The position numbers were made by a program, and so were the translations under genes. Source: JBBQZO01 sp038207625 (GTDB lineage Bacteria > Pseudomonadota > Gammaproteobacteria > Burkholderiales > Burkholderiaceae_D). From it: a DNA stretch of 64,000 nucleotides. Where the stretch lies: positions 1-64,000 of the forward strand of contig JBBQZO010000003.1 of assembly GCA_038207625.1 (NCBI GenBank), written 5' to 3'. Of the stretch, positions 53,982 through 62,562 are shown in pieces. How positions within the stretch are numbered: the stretch's first letter is position 1; each line of letters opens with the position of its first letter. A model generated the notes under the pieces. That model searched no databases. It had not been told where the DNA came from and saw only the letters and a list, made by a program, of their open reading frames with translations.

Positions 53982-55046
53982 CTATTTGCGCGCCGGGTCG
54001 CGCGCTTCGCTGGCGTCGGCCAGCTGTTTGCGTCGGAACTCGCCTTGCCGCTCCAGCATCCAGCCCGGGTACTCGGACGGCAGGCGGCTGACGGTGTCGA
54101 GCTGTTCCAGTTCGGCTGCGGACAAGCTCACCCGCGTGGCACCGATATTGTCGGCCAGCTGCTCGGCCCGTTTCGCGCCGACGATGACGGTGCTGACCTG
54201 CGGCTGGTGCAGCAACCACGCCAGCGCCACCTGGGCGACCGACGCGCCGTGCGCCTGCGCGATCGGGCGCATGACGTCGATGCAATCCCAAGCGCGGTTC
54301 TTGTCGACCGGCGGGAAATCGAACGCCATGCGCCGGCTGCCCTGCTCGGCCTGCTGCTCGCGACTGTACTTGCCGCTCAACAGGCCGCCGGCCAGCGGAC
54401 TCCACACCATCAGGCCCACGCCTTCGCTGCGCAGCATCGGGATCAGTTCGCGTTCCAGATCGCGCCCGGCCACCGTGTAATGCGCCTGCAGCGACTCGAA
54501 ACGTGCCAAGCCAAGGCGCTGCGATATGCCAAGCGCCTTGGCAATCTGCCATGCGGCCCAGTTGGACACGCCAATGTGGCGCACATGACCGTGCTGCACC
54601 AGCTGGTCGAGCGCGCGCAGGGTTTCTTCGATCGGCGTGGCCGGGTCGAAGCCGTGAATCTGGTACAGGTCGATATGATCGAGCTGGAGCCGCTTCAAGC
54701 TGGCCTTGACGCCATCTTGAATATGGCCGCGCGTGGCGCCGCGCGCATTCGGCCCCTTGCCCGTTTCACCGAACACCTTGGTCGCCACCAGTACGTCGTC
54801 GCGTGCGATCTTCAGGTTCTTCAATGCATGACCGGTGATCTGCTCGGCCATGCCGTCCGCATAGACGTCGGCCGTATCGATCAGATTGATGCCGGCGTCG
54901 ATTGCCTGGCCAATCAGCCGTTCGGCGTCGCCCTGCTGCAGCGTGCCAATCTTGCCCCACATGCCGTCGGCGCCGCCAAACGTCATGGTCCCCAGGCTCA
55001 GTTCGGATACGAACAGGCCGGTCTGGCCCAGTAAGTGATAGCGCAT
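53982..55046 (-). CDS. Aldo/keto reductase
   Basis: The 354-residue NADPH-dependent oxidoreductase has the AKR tetrad: Asp57 in DTADVY, Tyr62, Lys90 in VATKVF and His131 in YQIHGFD, with the cofactor region VIVGAKRAEQL near 285. It resembles AKR subfamilies acting on aldehydes and plant or xenobiotic carbonyls; substrate unknown. The ATG at 55046 gives the canonical start MRYHLLGQTGLFVSELSLGT. No operon partner. Confidence 0.93.
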   Translation of the reverse strand: MRYHLLGQTGLFVSELSLGTMTFGGADGMWGKIGTLQQGDAERLIGQAIDAGINLIDTADVYADGMAEQITGHALKNLKIARDDVLVATKVFGETGKGPNARGATRGHIQDGVKASLKRLQLDHIDLYQIHGFDPATPIEETLRALDQLVQHGHVRHIGVSNWAAWQIAKALGISQRLGLARFESLQAHYTVAGRDLERELIPMLRSEGVGLMVWSPLAGGLLSGKYSREQQAEQGSRRMAFDFPPVDKNRAWDCIDVMRPIAQAHGASVAQVALAWLLHQPQVSTVIVGAKRAEQLADNIGATRVSLSAAELEQLDTVSRLPSEYPGWMLERQGEFRRKQLADASEARDPARK

Positions 55047-55209
55047 GTCGATGAACTCCGATCACGGTGATGGCCGGCACCACTGCCGGACGCTGCACCA
55101 GCATACGCGTGCCCGGACGAGTTTGCAGAACGCGCCTGTATGACGCGCAGCAACACCGCGCCGGCCGACGGGCGAGGCGGCGCGGCCGCCCCCATCGTCC
55201 TGGCCTGCA

Positions 55210-55758
55210 TCACTTGGGCATCAACACCGAGTCGACGACCTGAATGACACCGTTGGACTGATAGACGTCGTAGGTGCTGATGCTGGCGCTGGCGCCCGTC
55301 TCGTCCATGACGACGATGTTGTGCATGCCGTTCATCATGAACTTGAGCTTGCCGCCGCTGACGGTGGCCAGTTCCGCCGTGCCGTTGTGCTTCTTGATGT
55401 CCGCGCTTAACGCCATGAAGTCGTGCTTGCCGGCGACGACATGGTAGGTCAGGATTTTGGTGAGCGCGGCCTTGCTTTCGGGCTTGACCAGAGTGTCGAG
55501 CGTGCCGGCCGGCAGTTTGCCAAACGCCGCATTGGTGGGCGCAAACACCGTGAACGGTCCCTTGCCCTTCAAGGTCTCGACCAGACCGGCCGCCTTCACT
55601 GCCGCAACCAGCGTCGTGTGGTCGGCCGAGTTGACGGCGTTGTCGACGATATCCTTGCTCGGCAACATGCTCTGGCCGCCGACCATCACATCGGCATTGG
55701 CGACACCGCAGGCGGCGAGCATGGCGGCAAGGATCAGGGTGGATTTGAATGTACGCAT
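55210..55758 (-). CDS. Fasciclin (FAS1) domain secreted protein
   Basis: A 182-residue exported protein (signal cut near ANA) made of one FAS1 domain with both conserved boxes: GPFTVFAPTNAAFGKLPAG and LTYHVVAGKH, ending GVIQVVDSVLMPK. FAS1 domains mediate adhesion or matrix contacts. AAGGAACTACC precedes the chosen ATG; the open frame to 55989 upstream lacks a signal and ribosome site. Confidence 0.92.
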   Translation of the reverse strand: MRTFKSTLILAAMLAACGVANADVMVGGQSMLPSKDIVDNAVNSADHTTLVAAVKAAGLVETLKGKGPFTVFAPTNAAFGKLPAGTLDTLVKPESKAALTKILTYHVVAGKHDFMALSADIKKHNGTAELATVSGGKLKFMMNGMHNIVVMDETGASASISTYDVYQSNGVIQVVDSVLMPK

Positions 55759-56059
55759 GGTAGTTCCTTTGTAGGTGTGGTGGATGTGTTGCCCTGTCTT
55801 ATACGCAGCGGCATGCAGATCGGATTCAATCGCGCAGATATTTTTCTTGGCCGCAGGGCCGCCCGGCAATTGGGCGCAGGCTTGGCCGCAGCGGCGGCAG
55901 CGGCAGGCGCGAGCGCCGCCGATCAGCGAGCGCGGCAACAGATCCGCCACTCGGTTTGGCACGCGCACCCGAATCCGCCACCCAGCCAACTACAATGGGA
56001 ATCATTGCCAATTTTCCGCGCAGTCGCCGGCTTAACATGACACCAACCAACGGAAGCGC

Positions 56060-57781
56060 ATGCACACCAATATCTCCCTGATCACCACGATCGTCTACGC
56101 TTTCGGTGCCGCGCTCGTCCTTGGCTTCATCGCCGAACGCATCAAGCTGCCTGCGCTGGTGGGCTACCTGGTCGCGGGCATCCTCATCGGCCCAGCCACG
56201 CCCGGCGTGGTGGCCGACCTGCATATCGCCTCCCAGTTGTCGGAGATCGGCGTGATGCTGCTGATGTTCGGGGTCGGTCTGCATTTTTCGCCCGGCGACC
56301 TGCTGGCGGTGCGGCGCATCGTCATCCCCGGCGCGGTGCTGCAGATGGGCGCGACCACCGCATTGGGCATGAGCCTGGCGTTGTGGTGGCACTGGAGCGT
56401 GGGCGGCGCACTCATTTTCGGGCTGTCGCTGGCCTGCGCGAGCACGGTGGTATTGCTCAAGTCGCTGGAAGCGCGCAACCTGCTCGACACCATGAACGGG
56501 CGCATCGCGGTGGGCTGGCTGGTGGTGCAGGACTTGGTGACGGTGCTGGTGCTGGTGCTGCTGCCGCCGCTGGCGGTGGTATTGGGCAGCACCAATGCCG
56601 TTGTCGCTGGCAGCACGCCGCTGTGGATGAGCATCGGCAAAACGCTGTTGCAGGTGTCGGCCTTCATCGCGCTGATGCTCGTCGTTGGCCGGCGCGCGTT
56701 GCCGTGGTTGTTGTGGCAGGTCGCGCGCACCGGCTCGCGCGAGCTGTTTACGCTGGCGGTGATCGCCACGGCGATCGGCATCGCCTACGGTGCGTCGGCG
56801 CTGTTTAGCGTGTCGTTTGCGCTGGGCGCCTTCTTTGCCGGCAGCGTGATGCGCGAATCGGAATTTAGCCATCGCGCCGCGCAAGAGTCGCTGCCGCTGC
56901 GCGACGCGTTCTCGGTGCTGTTTTTCGTCTCGGTGGGCATGGTGTTCAATCCCGCCATCCTGGTCGATCAGCCGATGCGGGTGCTCGGCGTGGTCGCCAT
57001 CATCGTGCTGGGCAACTCGCTCGCGTCGCTGGCCTTGGTCATCGCGCTGCGCTACCCGCTGAACACGGCGCTGGCGGTGGCGGCCAGCCTGGCGCAGATC
57101 GGGGAATTCTCCATCATCCTGGCCGGACTGGGATTGTCGCTGGGCTTGCTGCCGGCCGACGGGATGAGCCTGATTCTGGCCGGCGTGCTCATTTCGATCG
57201 CCCTGAACTCCTTCCTGTTCACTGCGATCGAGCCATGTCGGCGCTGGATGCTCAAGCATTCGGAGCTGGCGCGCCGCGCCGAACAGCGCCAGGACCCGTA
57301 CGCGGAGCTGCCGATGAGCACCGAGCGCAAATACCTGCAAGGACAAGTTGTGCTGGTCGGCTTTGGACGGGTCGGCAGCCGCATCGCCAAGGAACTCGAT
57401 GCGCGCGGCATTCCCTACGTCGTGGCCGAGCAGAATCGCGAACTGGTCGAGGACTTGCGCAAGCAAGGCATCGCCGCCGTGTCCGGCAACGCCGCCGATC
57501 CGGCCGTGCTGATCCAGGCGCACATCGCCAACGCAGCCATGCTGGTCGTTGCCACGCCGGACGCGCTGAACGTTCGGCAAATGGCCGCCACCGCGCGCGC
57601 GCTTAATCCGGAAATCGAAATCCTGCTGCGCACGCATAATGAAGACGAGTCCGCGCTGCTGCGCACCGAAGGCATAGGAACGGTCTACTTCGGCGAAGAG
57701 GAGCTGGCCAAGGGAATGGCCAGTCATGTGCTGGATCGCTTTGCCCCGCCGACGACCACTGGGCCGCATGGCCATCCATGA
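56060..57781 (+). CDS. CPA2 cation:proton antiporter, YbaL/KefB-like
   Basis: The 573-residue membrane protein has about 12-13 helices over residues 5-390 (GLSLACASTVVLLKSLE near 135, FALGAFFAGSVMRESEF near 255) and a C-terminal TrkA-N domain from about residue 425 with the dinucleotide motif VGFGRVGSRIA. The arrangement matches YbaL and glutathione-gated Kef K+/H+ antiporters. A HEDE-type acidic end (HNEDESALLR) lies near the C-terminus. Probably exports K+ or Na+ in exchange for protons under electrophile or pH stress. Confidence 0.9.
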   Translation: MHTNISLITTIVYAFGAALVLGFIAERIKLPALVGYLVAGILIGPATPGVVADLHIASQLSEIGVMLLMFGVGLHFSPGDLLAVRRIVIPGAVLQMGATTALGMSLALWWHWSVGGALIFGLSLACASTVVLLKSLEARNLLDTMNGRIAVGWLVVQDLVTVLVLVLLPPLAVVLGSTNAVVAGSTPLWMSIGKTLLQVSAFIALMLVVGRRALPWLLWQVARTGSRELFTLAVIATAIGIAYGASALFSVSFALGAFFAGSVMRESEFSHRAAQESLPLRDAFSVLFFVSVGMVFNPAILVDQPMRVLGVVAIIVLGNSLASLALVIALRYPLNTALAVAASLAQIGEFSIILAGLGLSLGLLPADGMSLILAGVLISIALNSFLFTAIEPCRRWMLKHSELARRAEQRQDPYAELPMSTERKYLQGQVVLVGFGRVGSRIAKELDARGIPYVVAEQNRELVEDLRKQGIAAVSGNAADPAVLIQAHIANAAMLVVATPDALNVRQMAATARALNPEIEILLRTHNEDESALLRTEGIGTVYFGEEELAKGMASHVLDRFAPPTTTGPHGHP

Positions 57782-57880
57782 CGCCCACATGCTGGCGAAT
57801 CGGTTTCCGGTACGCCGCAGGTGGCGCCAAACGCCAACGCCGCCAACGGTTTTTTGGCCCGGCCATCGCGGGCGCGCAGC

Positions 57881-58189
57881 TTAGCGGTCTTCGGGGCGCA
57901 CGCCTTTGAGCGTCTCGATCAGTTGCCGCTGCTGTGCGAGATCGACAGGCTTGTGCACGACCTTGCTCGAAGCAGGATATTTGGCCAGCGACAGCCCGTT
58001 TTTCCAGATCGTGGCGGGGCGCACGGGCCGCGCGCAAAAACCGCCTGCGCAAGTGGGGCACACGTTCTCGAGAACCTCGTCCACGCAGGTGCGGCAGAAT
58101 GTGCATTCGAAACTGCAGACCATCGCCTCTTGCGAGTGGGCGGGAAGATCCTTGTTGCAGTGTTCGCACGTAGGCCGTAGTTCAAGCAT
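57881..58189 (-). CDS. DUF1272 domain protein
   Basis: A 102-residue protein opening MLELRPTCEHCNKDLP and containing a zinc-ribbon-like set of cysteines (CEHC, VCSFECTFCRTC, CPTC). DUF1272 proteins are small, probably zinc-binding, of unknown function. AGGAG precedes the ATG. The last 35 residues are a helical extension beyond the core domain. Confidence 0.9.
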   Translation of the reverse strand: MLELRPTCEHCNKDLPAHSQEAMVCSFECTFCRTCVDEVLENVCPTCAGGFCARPVRPATIWKNGLSLAKYPASSKVVHKPVDLAQQRQLIETLKGVRPEDR

Positions 58190-58751
58190 TGTTCGCTCCT
58201 ATTCAATGGGGATATCCGGCTGGTGCCCAATCGCAGCGACGCCGGCACCGCGCGCATTCACTTGCGCTTGCGTGGCTCCGCGACGGCGTCGACCGGCTAT
58301 CCGAGCGGCGGTCGAGGAACCACAATATAGGTGATAGCTGGCCCTCATGAAAGATCCACGCCTGCAGTATTTTTTGGAGCCAGCGATGTCGCCACGTTGC
58401 CGCTTGCGCGATCGGCATGCGACTGTGTTCGTCACGACGCTCGTTACAAGCTCTGTGGCATGGCAGCCGCGTTGGCACGTCACGCGGCGCAACCGGCGAT
58501 GGTTTAGTGCTAGTCTATTCAACAGTGTCGGCATGGACGAATGATGCTGCCGTGCGCACGCTGCCCGCGATCGCGCTGCGTCGGCGGCATACTGGCGGGA
58601 TCACCGTCGATGCCGTTCCATGCAATCCGACGCCGCCACGCACAGCGCCGCAGCCGAGTGCTGCAGCCCGGTGTCGCGGTGCACGGCGACACCGCGCCAA
58701 ACCGGCCCGCACGCCGCGCGTTGTTGCCAGCCGGGCGCAACTCGGTATATA

Positions 58752-58766
58752 TGTAGTAAAATTTCT
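58752..58766 (+). promoter_or_regulatory. Candidate HexR operator 1 before zwf
   Basis: TGTAGTAAAATTTCT, identical in its first 14 bases to the site before edd (46325-46339 read on the minus strand). It lies about 125 bases before the zwf start. Confidence 0.72.
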
Positions 58767-58783
58767 TGCAAACGCAATATTTA

Positions 58784-58798
58784 TGTAGTAAATTTACA
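58784..58798 (+). promoter_or_regulatory. Candidate HexR operator 2 before zwf
   Basis: TGTAGTAAATTTACA is a near-perfect palindrome (TGTA...TACA) of the type bound by HexR. Its start is 32 bases, about three helix turns, from that of operator 1, which would put both on one face of the DNA. Confidence 0.78.
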
Positions 58799-58889
58799 CA
58801 ACCGCAGCATCGACGCACAGACAGATTTTTTGGCCGCGCCGATCACTGCACCATCACCCCGGTACCCACTTTTTTTGCGATCACATACT

Positions 58890-60362
58890 ATGGCTCTTAC
58901 CGATTTTGACCTGGTCCTGTTTGGCGGCAGCGGCGATTTGGCAATGCGCAAACTGCTCCCTGCGATGTACGCACGCGACGTCGCCAACGACTTGCCCGAC
59001 AGCGCGCGCATCATCTGCGTCGGTCGCCACGAATGGAATAACGAGGAGTTTCTGCAAACGGTGGAGAGCACCTCCAAGCCGCACATCAAGGCGTCCACCT
59101 TGACGCCGGCGCGCTGGGAAAAATTCGGCAAGCGCATCGTCTACGTATCGCTCAACGCGACCGACGTGAACACCTACGAACCGCTGGTCGAGGCGCTGCG
59201 CGCCGACGCGGCGCTGACCCGGGTGTTCTACCTGGCCACGCCGCCACACCTGTTCTCGCTGATCTGCGACAACCTGGCCGAAACGGGCCTGGCCACGCCG
59301 AACTCGCGCGTGGTGCTGGAAAAACCGCTGGGCCGCGACCTGGCCAGCGCCAAGCAGATCAACGCCGAAGTGGGCAAGGTGTTCGCCGAATCGCAGATTT
59401 ACCGGATCGACCATTATCTGGGCAAGGAGACGGTGCAAAATCTGCTGGCGCTGCGCTTCGGGAACATCCTGTTCGAACCACTATGGCGCCGTGAATGGAT
59501 CTCCGACGTGCAGATCACCATCGCCGAAAAGCTCGGCGTGGGCAACCGCATGGGGTACTACGACACCTCCGGCGCGCTGCGCGACATGCTGCAAAATCAC
59601 TTGCTGCAATTGCTGTGTATCGTCGCCATGGAGCCGCCCACCTCGATCGCGCCGGACGCCGTGCGCGACGCCAAGCTGCAGGTGCTGCGCTCCTTGAAAC
59701 GCTTCACGCCGACCACGCTGGCGCAAAACATCGTGCGCGGCCAGTACCGCGCCGGCCACGTCGATGGCGTGGCGGTGCCGAGCTACCGCGACGAGCCGGA
59801 CGCGCCCGAGCAATCGCGCACCGAGACGTTTGTGGCGATGAAGGTGGAGATCGACACCTGGCGCTGGGCCGGCGTGCCGTTCTATCTGCGCACCGGCAAG
59901 CGCATGGCCGACAGCCTGGCCGAAATCGTCGTGCGCTTCAAGCCGATTCCGCACTCGATCTTCGCCCAGCCGACCAGCAGCTTCCAGCCAAACAGCCTGG
60001 TGATCCGTCTGCAACCGGACGAAGGCCTGCGCATGAACCTGATGGCCAAGACGCCCGGCGACGGCATGCGCCTGAAGCCGGCCGAGCTGGAACTGGACTT
60101 CCGCGAGTCGTTCAAGACCCCGCGCATGGACGCCTACGAGCGCCTGCTGCTGGACGTGTTGCGCGGCCAACTGACGCTGTTCATGCGCGGCGACGAATTG
60201 GAAGCGGCCTGGGAATGGGTCGAGCCGATCCTCAACAACTGGGAGCAGGACGACAATGTGCCGATTCCGTACACCTCCGGCACCTGGGGTCCGGCCGCAG
60301 CGTCGGCGCTGATCGGGCGCGACGGCCTGCAATGGCGTGAAGAAGCGCTGCCGGAAGACTGA
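58890..60362 (+). CDS. zwf: Glucose-6-phosphate 1-dehydrogenase
   Basis: The 490-residue enzyme oxidises glucose 6-phosphate to 6-phosphogluconolactone with NADP+ or NAD+. The nucleotide motif FGGSGDLAMRKLLPA is at the start (about residue 10) and the active-site RIDHYLGKE lies near residue 173. Length matches the family. The ATG at 58890 fits; the frame is open far upstream into noncoding DNA. Its TGA overlaps the hexR start (TGATG), so hexR is coupled. Operon zwf-hexR-tal. Confidence 0.96.
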   Translation: MALTDFDLVLFGGSGDLAMRKLLPAMYARDVANDLPDSARIICVGRHEWNNEEFLQTVESTSKPHIKASTLTPARWEKFGKRIVYVSLNATDVNTYEPLVEALRADAALTRVFYLATPPHLFSLICDNLAETGLATPNSRVVLEKPLGRDLASAKQINAEVGKVFAESQIYRIDHYLGKETVQNLLALRFGNILFEPLWRREWISDVQITIAEKLGVGNRMGYYDTSGALRDMLQNHLLQLLCIVAMEPPTSIAPDAVRDAKLQVLRSLKRFTPTTLAQNIVRGQYRAGHVDGVAVPSYRDEPDAPEQSRTETFVAMKVEIDTWRWAGVPFYLRTGKRMADSLAEIVVRFKPIPHSIFAQPTSSFQPNSLVIRLQPDEGLRMNLMAKTPGDGMRLKPAELELDFRESFKTPRMDAYERLLLDVLRGQLTLFMRGDELEAAWEWVEPILNNWEQDDNVPIPYTSGTWGPAAASALIGRDGLQWREEALPED

Positions 60363-61216
60363 TGCTACTCGACGCGATACGCACCCAGCTCGACACGCTC
60401 TCCAAATCGGAGAAGAAGGTCGCGCTGGCGGTGCTGGACAACCCGGGCCAGACGGTCAGCCAGAACATCACGGCGCTGGCCAAGAGCGCGCAGGTGTCCG
60501 AGCCAACCGTGGTGCGCTTTTGCCGCACCCTGGGCTACGACGGCTGGCACGAGTTCAAGCTGAAACTGGCGCAGGGTTTGGCGCTGGCGCTGCCGGGCCT
60601 GTCCGAACAGCCGGCCCAGGACGACCTGGCCGCCGATCTGGTCAACAAGATCTGCAGCCGCTCGATCAACACCCTGCTCGACCTGCGCAACAACCTCAAT
60701 CCCGAGGCGATCCAGCGCGCGCTCGACATTCTGTCGCAAGCGTCCAAGATCGAGTTCTACGGCCAGGGCACGTCGGGCATCGTGGCCACCGACGCGCAGC
60801 ACAAGTTCTTCCGCTCGGGTGTGCCGACGGTGGCCTACGTCGACCCGAACATTCACAGCATCGCCGCGTCGCTGCTGCATCCGGGCGACGTGGTGGTCGC
60901 CATTTCCCAGCGCGGCAACAACTCGGCGCTGGTGCGCTCGATCAAGCTGGCGCGCAAGAGCGGCGCCGACGTGATCGTGCTGGCGCCGTCCGGCACGCCG
61001 CTGGCCGAACTGGCCACGGTGCTCATTCCGATCGACCTGGTGTTCAACATCGACCCGTACACGCCGATCTCGGCGCGGCTGGCCTATCTGGTGGTGATCG
61101 ACGTGCTGGCGGTCGGTCTGGCGCTGCAACGCGGTCCGGAGTTCCGCAAGAAGATGCAAAACGCACAAAAAGCGTTGCAGGAATTCGACATGCAGTTCGA
61201 TTCCTTTATTGGATAG
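60362..61216 (+). CDS. hexR: HexR-type transcription regulator (RpiR family)
   Basis: A 284-residue regulator with an N-terminal RpiR helix-turn-helix (ITALAKSAQVSEPTVVRFCRTLGYDG, residues 35-62) and a C-terminal SIS sugar-phosphate domain (about residues 125-255, FYGQGTSGIVATDAQHKF and VVAISQRGNNSALVRSI). HexR represses edd-eda, zwf and related genes and is released by KDPG. Coupled to zwf, and four candidate HexR sites lie in this window. Assignment is strengthened by its place between zwf and tal. Confidence 0.92.
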   Translation: MLLDAIRTQLDTLSKSEKKVALAVLDNPGQTVSQNITALAKSAQVSEPTVVRFCRTLGYDGWHEFKLKLAQGLALALPGLSEQPAQDDLAADLVNKICSRSINTLLDLRNNLNPEAIQRALDILSQASKIEFYGQGTSGIVATDAQHKFFRSGVPTVAYVDPNIHSIAASLLHPGDVVVAISQRGNNSALVRSIKLARKSGADVIVLAPSGTPLAELATVLIPIDLVFNIDPYTPISARLAYLVVIDVLAVGLALQRGPEFRKKMQNAQKALQEFDMQFDSFIG

Positions 61217-61291
61217 CGGAAGAATCAGGTTTTTGCGGCCGATTGGGTACAATAGGAAACACCCTGCCTTTACTACAACTTACACGCCGCC

Positions 61292-62227
61292 ATGAACCAA
61301 CTCGAACAGCTCAAGCAATTCACCACCGTCGTCGCCGACACCGGCGACTTCAAGTCGATCAAGGCTTACACCCCGCGCGACGCCACCACGAATCCATCGC
61401 TGATCCTCAAAGCGGTGCAGATGCCGGAGTACCGGCCGCTGCTCGACAAGGTGGTGCGCGACAACCCGACCCTGTCCACCCCCGAGGTGATCGACCGCGT
61501 GCTGGTGGCGTTTGGTTTTGAGATCCTGAAGATCGTGCAAGGGCGCGTCTCGACCGAAGTCGATGCGCGCCTGTCGTTCGACACCGAAGGCACCGTGGCC
61601 AAGGGACGCGAGCTGATCGCGTTGTACGAGGACGCCGGCGCCGGACGCGAGCGCGTGCTGATCAAGATCGCCTCGACCTGGGAAGGCATCCGCGCTGCCG
61701 AAATCCTGCAAAAGGAAGGCATCCGCTGCAACATGACGCTGCTGTTCTCGCTGGGCCAGGCGATCGCCTGCGCCGAAGCGGGCGCCCAGCTCATTTCGCC
61801 TTTTGTGGGCCGGATCTACGACTGGTACAAAAAATCGACCGGCATCGACACGCCCGGCGTGGACGATCCGGGCGTGCAGTCGGTCAAGCGCATCTACAAT
61901 TACTATCGCAAGTTCGGCTACCGCACCGAGATCATGGGCGCGAGCTTTCGCAACACGTCACAGATCCTGGAACTGGCCGGCTGCGACCTGCTCACGATCA
62001 GCCCCGAGCTGCTGCAAAAACTGAGCGAAAGCGACGCACCGGTCGAGCGCAAACTGATCGCCGACGCGGCGCCGGCAGCCACACTGGAAAAGCTGACGCT
62101 GGACGAAAAAACCTTCCGCTACATGCTCAACGACGATGCGATGGCCACCGAAAAACTGGCCGAAGGCATCCGCGCGTTTTGCGCTGACACGGGCAAGCTG
62201 CGCCAGATGATCGCCGCAATGCGCTAA
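61292..62227 (+). CDS. tal: Transaldolase
   Basis: The 311-residue TalB-type enzyme transfers dihydroxyacetone groups between sugar phosphates in the pentose phosphate pathway. Signatures: TTNPSLILKA near residue 32, VSTEVDARLS at 87-96 and the Schiff-base Lys125 in VLIKIASTWEG. Length is standard for the TalA/B class. Seventy-five bases after hexR, and followed by a strong GC hairpin. Confidence 0.96.
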   Translation: MNQLEQLKQFTTVVADTGDFKSIKAYTPRDATTNPSLILKAVQMPEYRPLLDKVVRDNPTLSTPEVIDRVLVAFGFEILKIVQGRVSTEVDARLSFDTEGTVAKGRELIALYEDAGAGRERVLIKIASTWEGIRAAEILQKEGIRCNMTLLFSLGQAIACAEAGAQLISPFVGRIYDWYKKSTGIDTPGVDDPGVQSVKRIYNYYRKFGYRTEIMGASFRNTSQILELAGCDLLTISPELLQKLSESDAPVERKLIADAAPAATLEKLTLDEKTFRYMLNDDAMATEKLAEGIRAFCADTGKLRQMIAAMR

Positions 62228-62233
62228 TCAACA

Positions 62234-62260
62234 GCGCGGGCCGTGCAATGCGGCCCGCGC
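62234..62260 (+). terminator. Probable terminator hairpin after tal
   Basis: GCGCGGGCC (62234-62242) pairs with GGCCCGCGC (62252-62260), a 9-bp GC stem directly after the tal stop. No T tract follows, so it may only slow or process the transcript. Confidence 0.5.
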
Positions 62261-62562
62261 GACTGTGTCGAAGCATCCGCGCGCAGTGCGCGCCATGCGC
62301 CGCCTGCCTCGTCCACTTCCTGCCCAGTTCCGTCTCATTTCCCAGGCGTCCCCCTGTGCCCTCGTTCCCCTGCCGCCCCCCCCATTTTCAGCACAAAACC
62401 GCGCTTGCCGCACTGACTTAAATACACAAATCAGTAGCCTGTATTACAATTCGATGGCGTTGCATCAGCGTCTGTTGTTCCGTCTCGCCCGATTCCTCCG
62501 CCATTGCGTCCTCCTGGCGGTCCACGCAACCGAATGACGCCCCTATTTTTTTCGAGACTTCC
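62261..62562. other. Intergenic region before the efflux operon
   Basis: Contains the inverted repeat annotated separately. No gene is supported. Confidence 0.5.
62421..62445. promoter_or_regulatory. Inverted repeat before the RND efflux operon
   Basis: AATACA (62421-62426) and TGTATT (62440-62445) are inverted copies with 13 bases between them, 118-142 bases before the adaptor start in otherwise GC-rich DNA. This could be a promoter element or repressor site; no TetR gene is seen within the window. Confidence 0.4.

Larger units (their letters stand above)
58190..58889. other. Upstream region of zwf
   Basis: No gene is supported in these 700 bases; open frames look Arg/Ala-rich and lack ribosome sites. 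Near 58750-58800 are two HexR-like operators and AT-rich promoter-like DNA. Confidence 0.55.

Noticed and set aside
55826..57790. 654-residue minus-strand frame opposite the antiporter
   Set aside because: Extremely Gln/His/Arg-rich with no fold-like pattern; antisense of a clear membrane protein gene.
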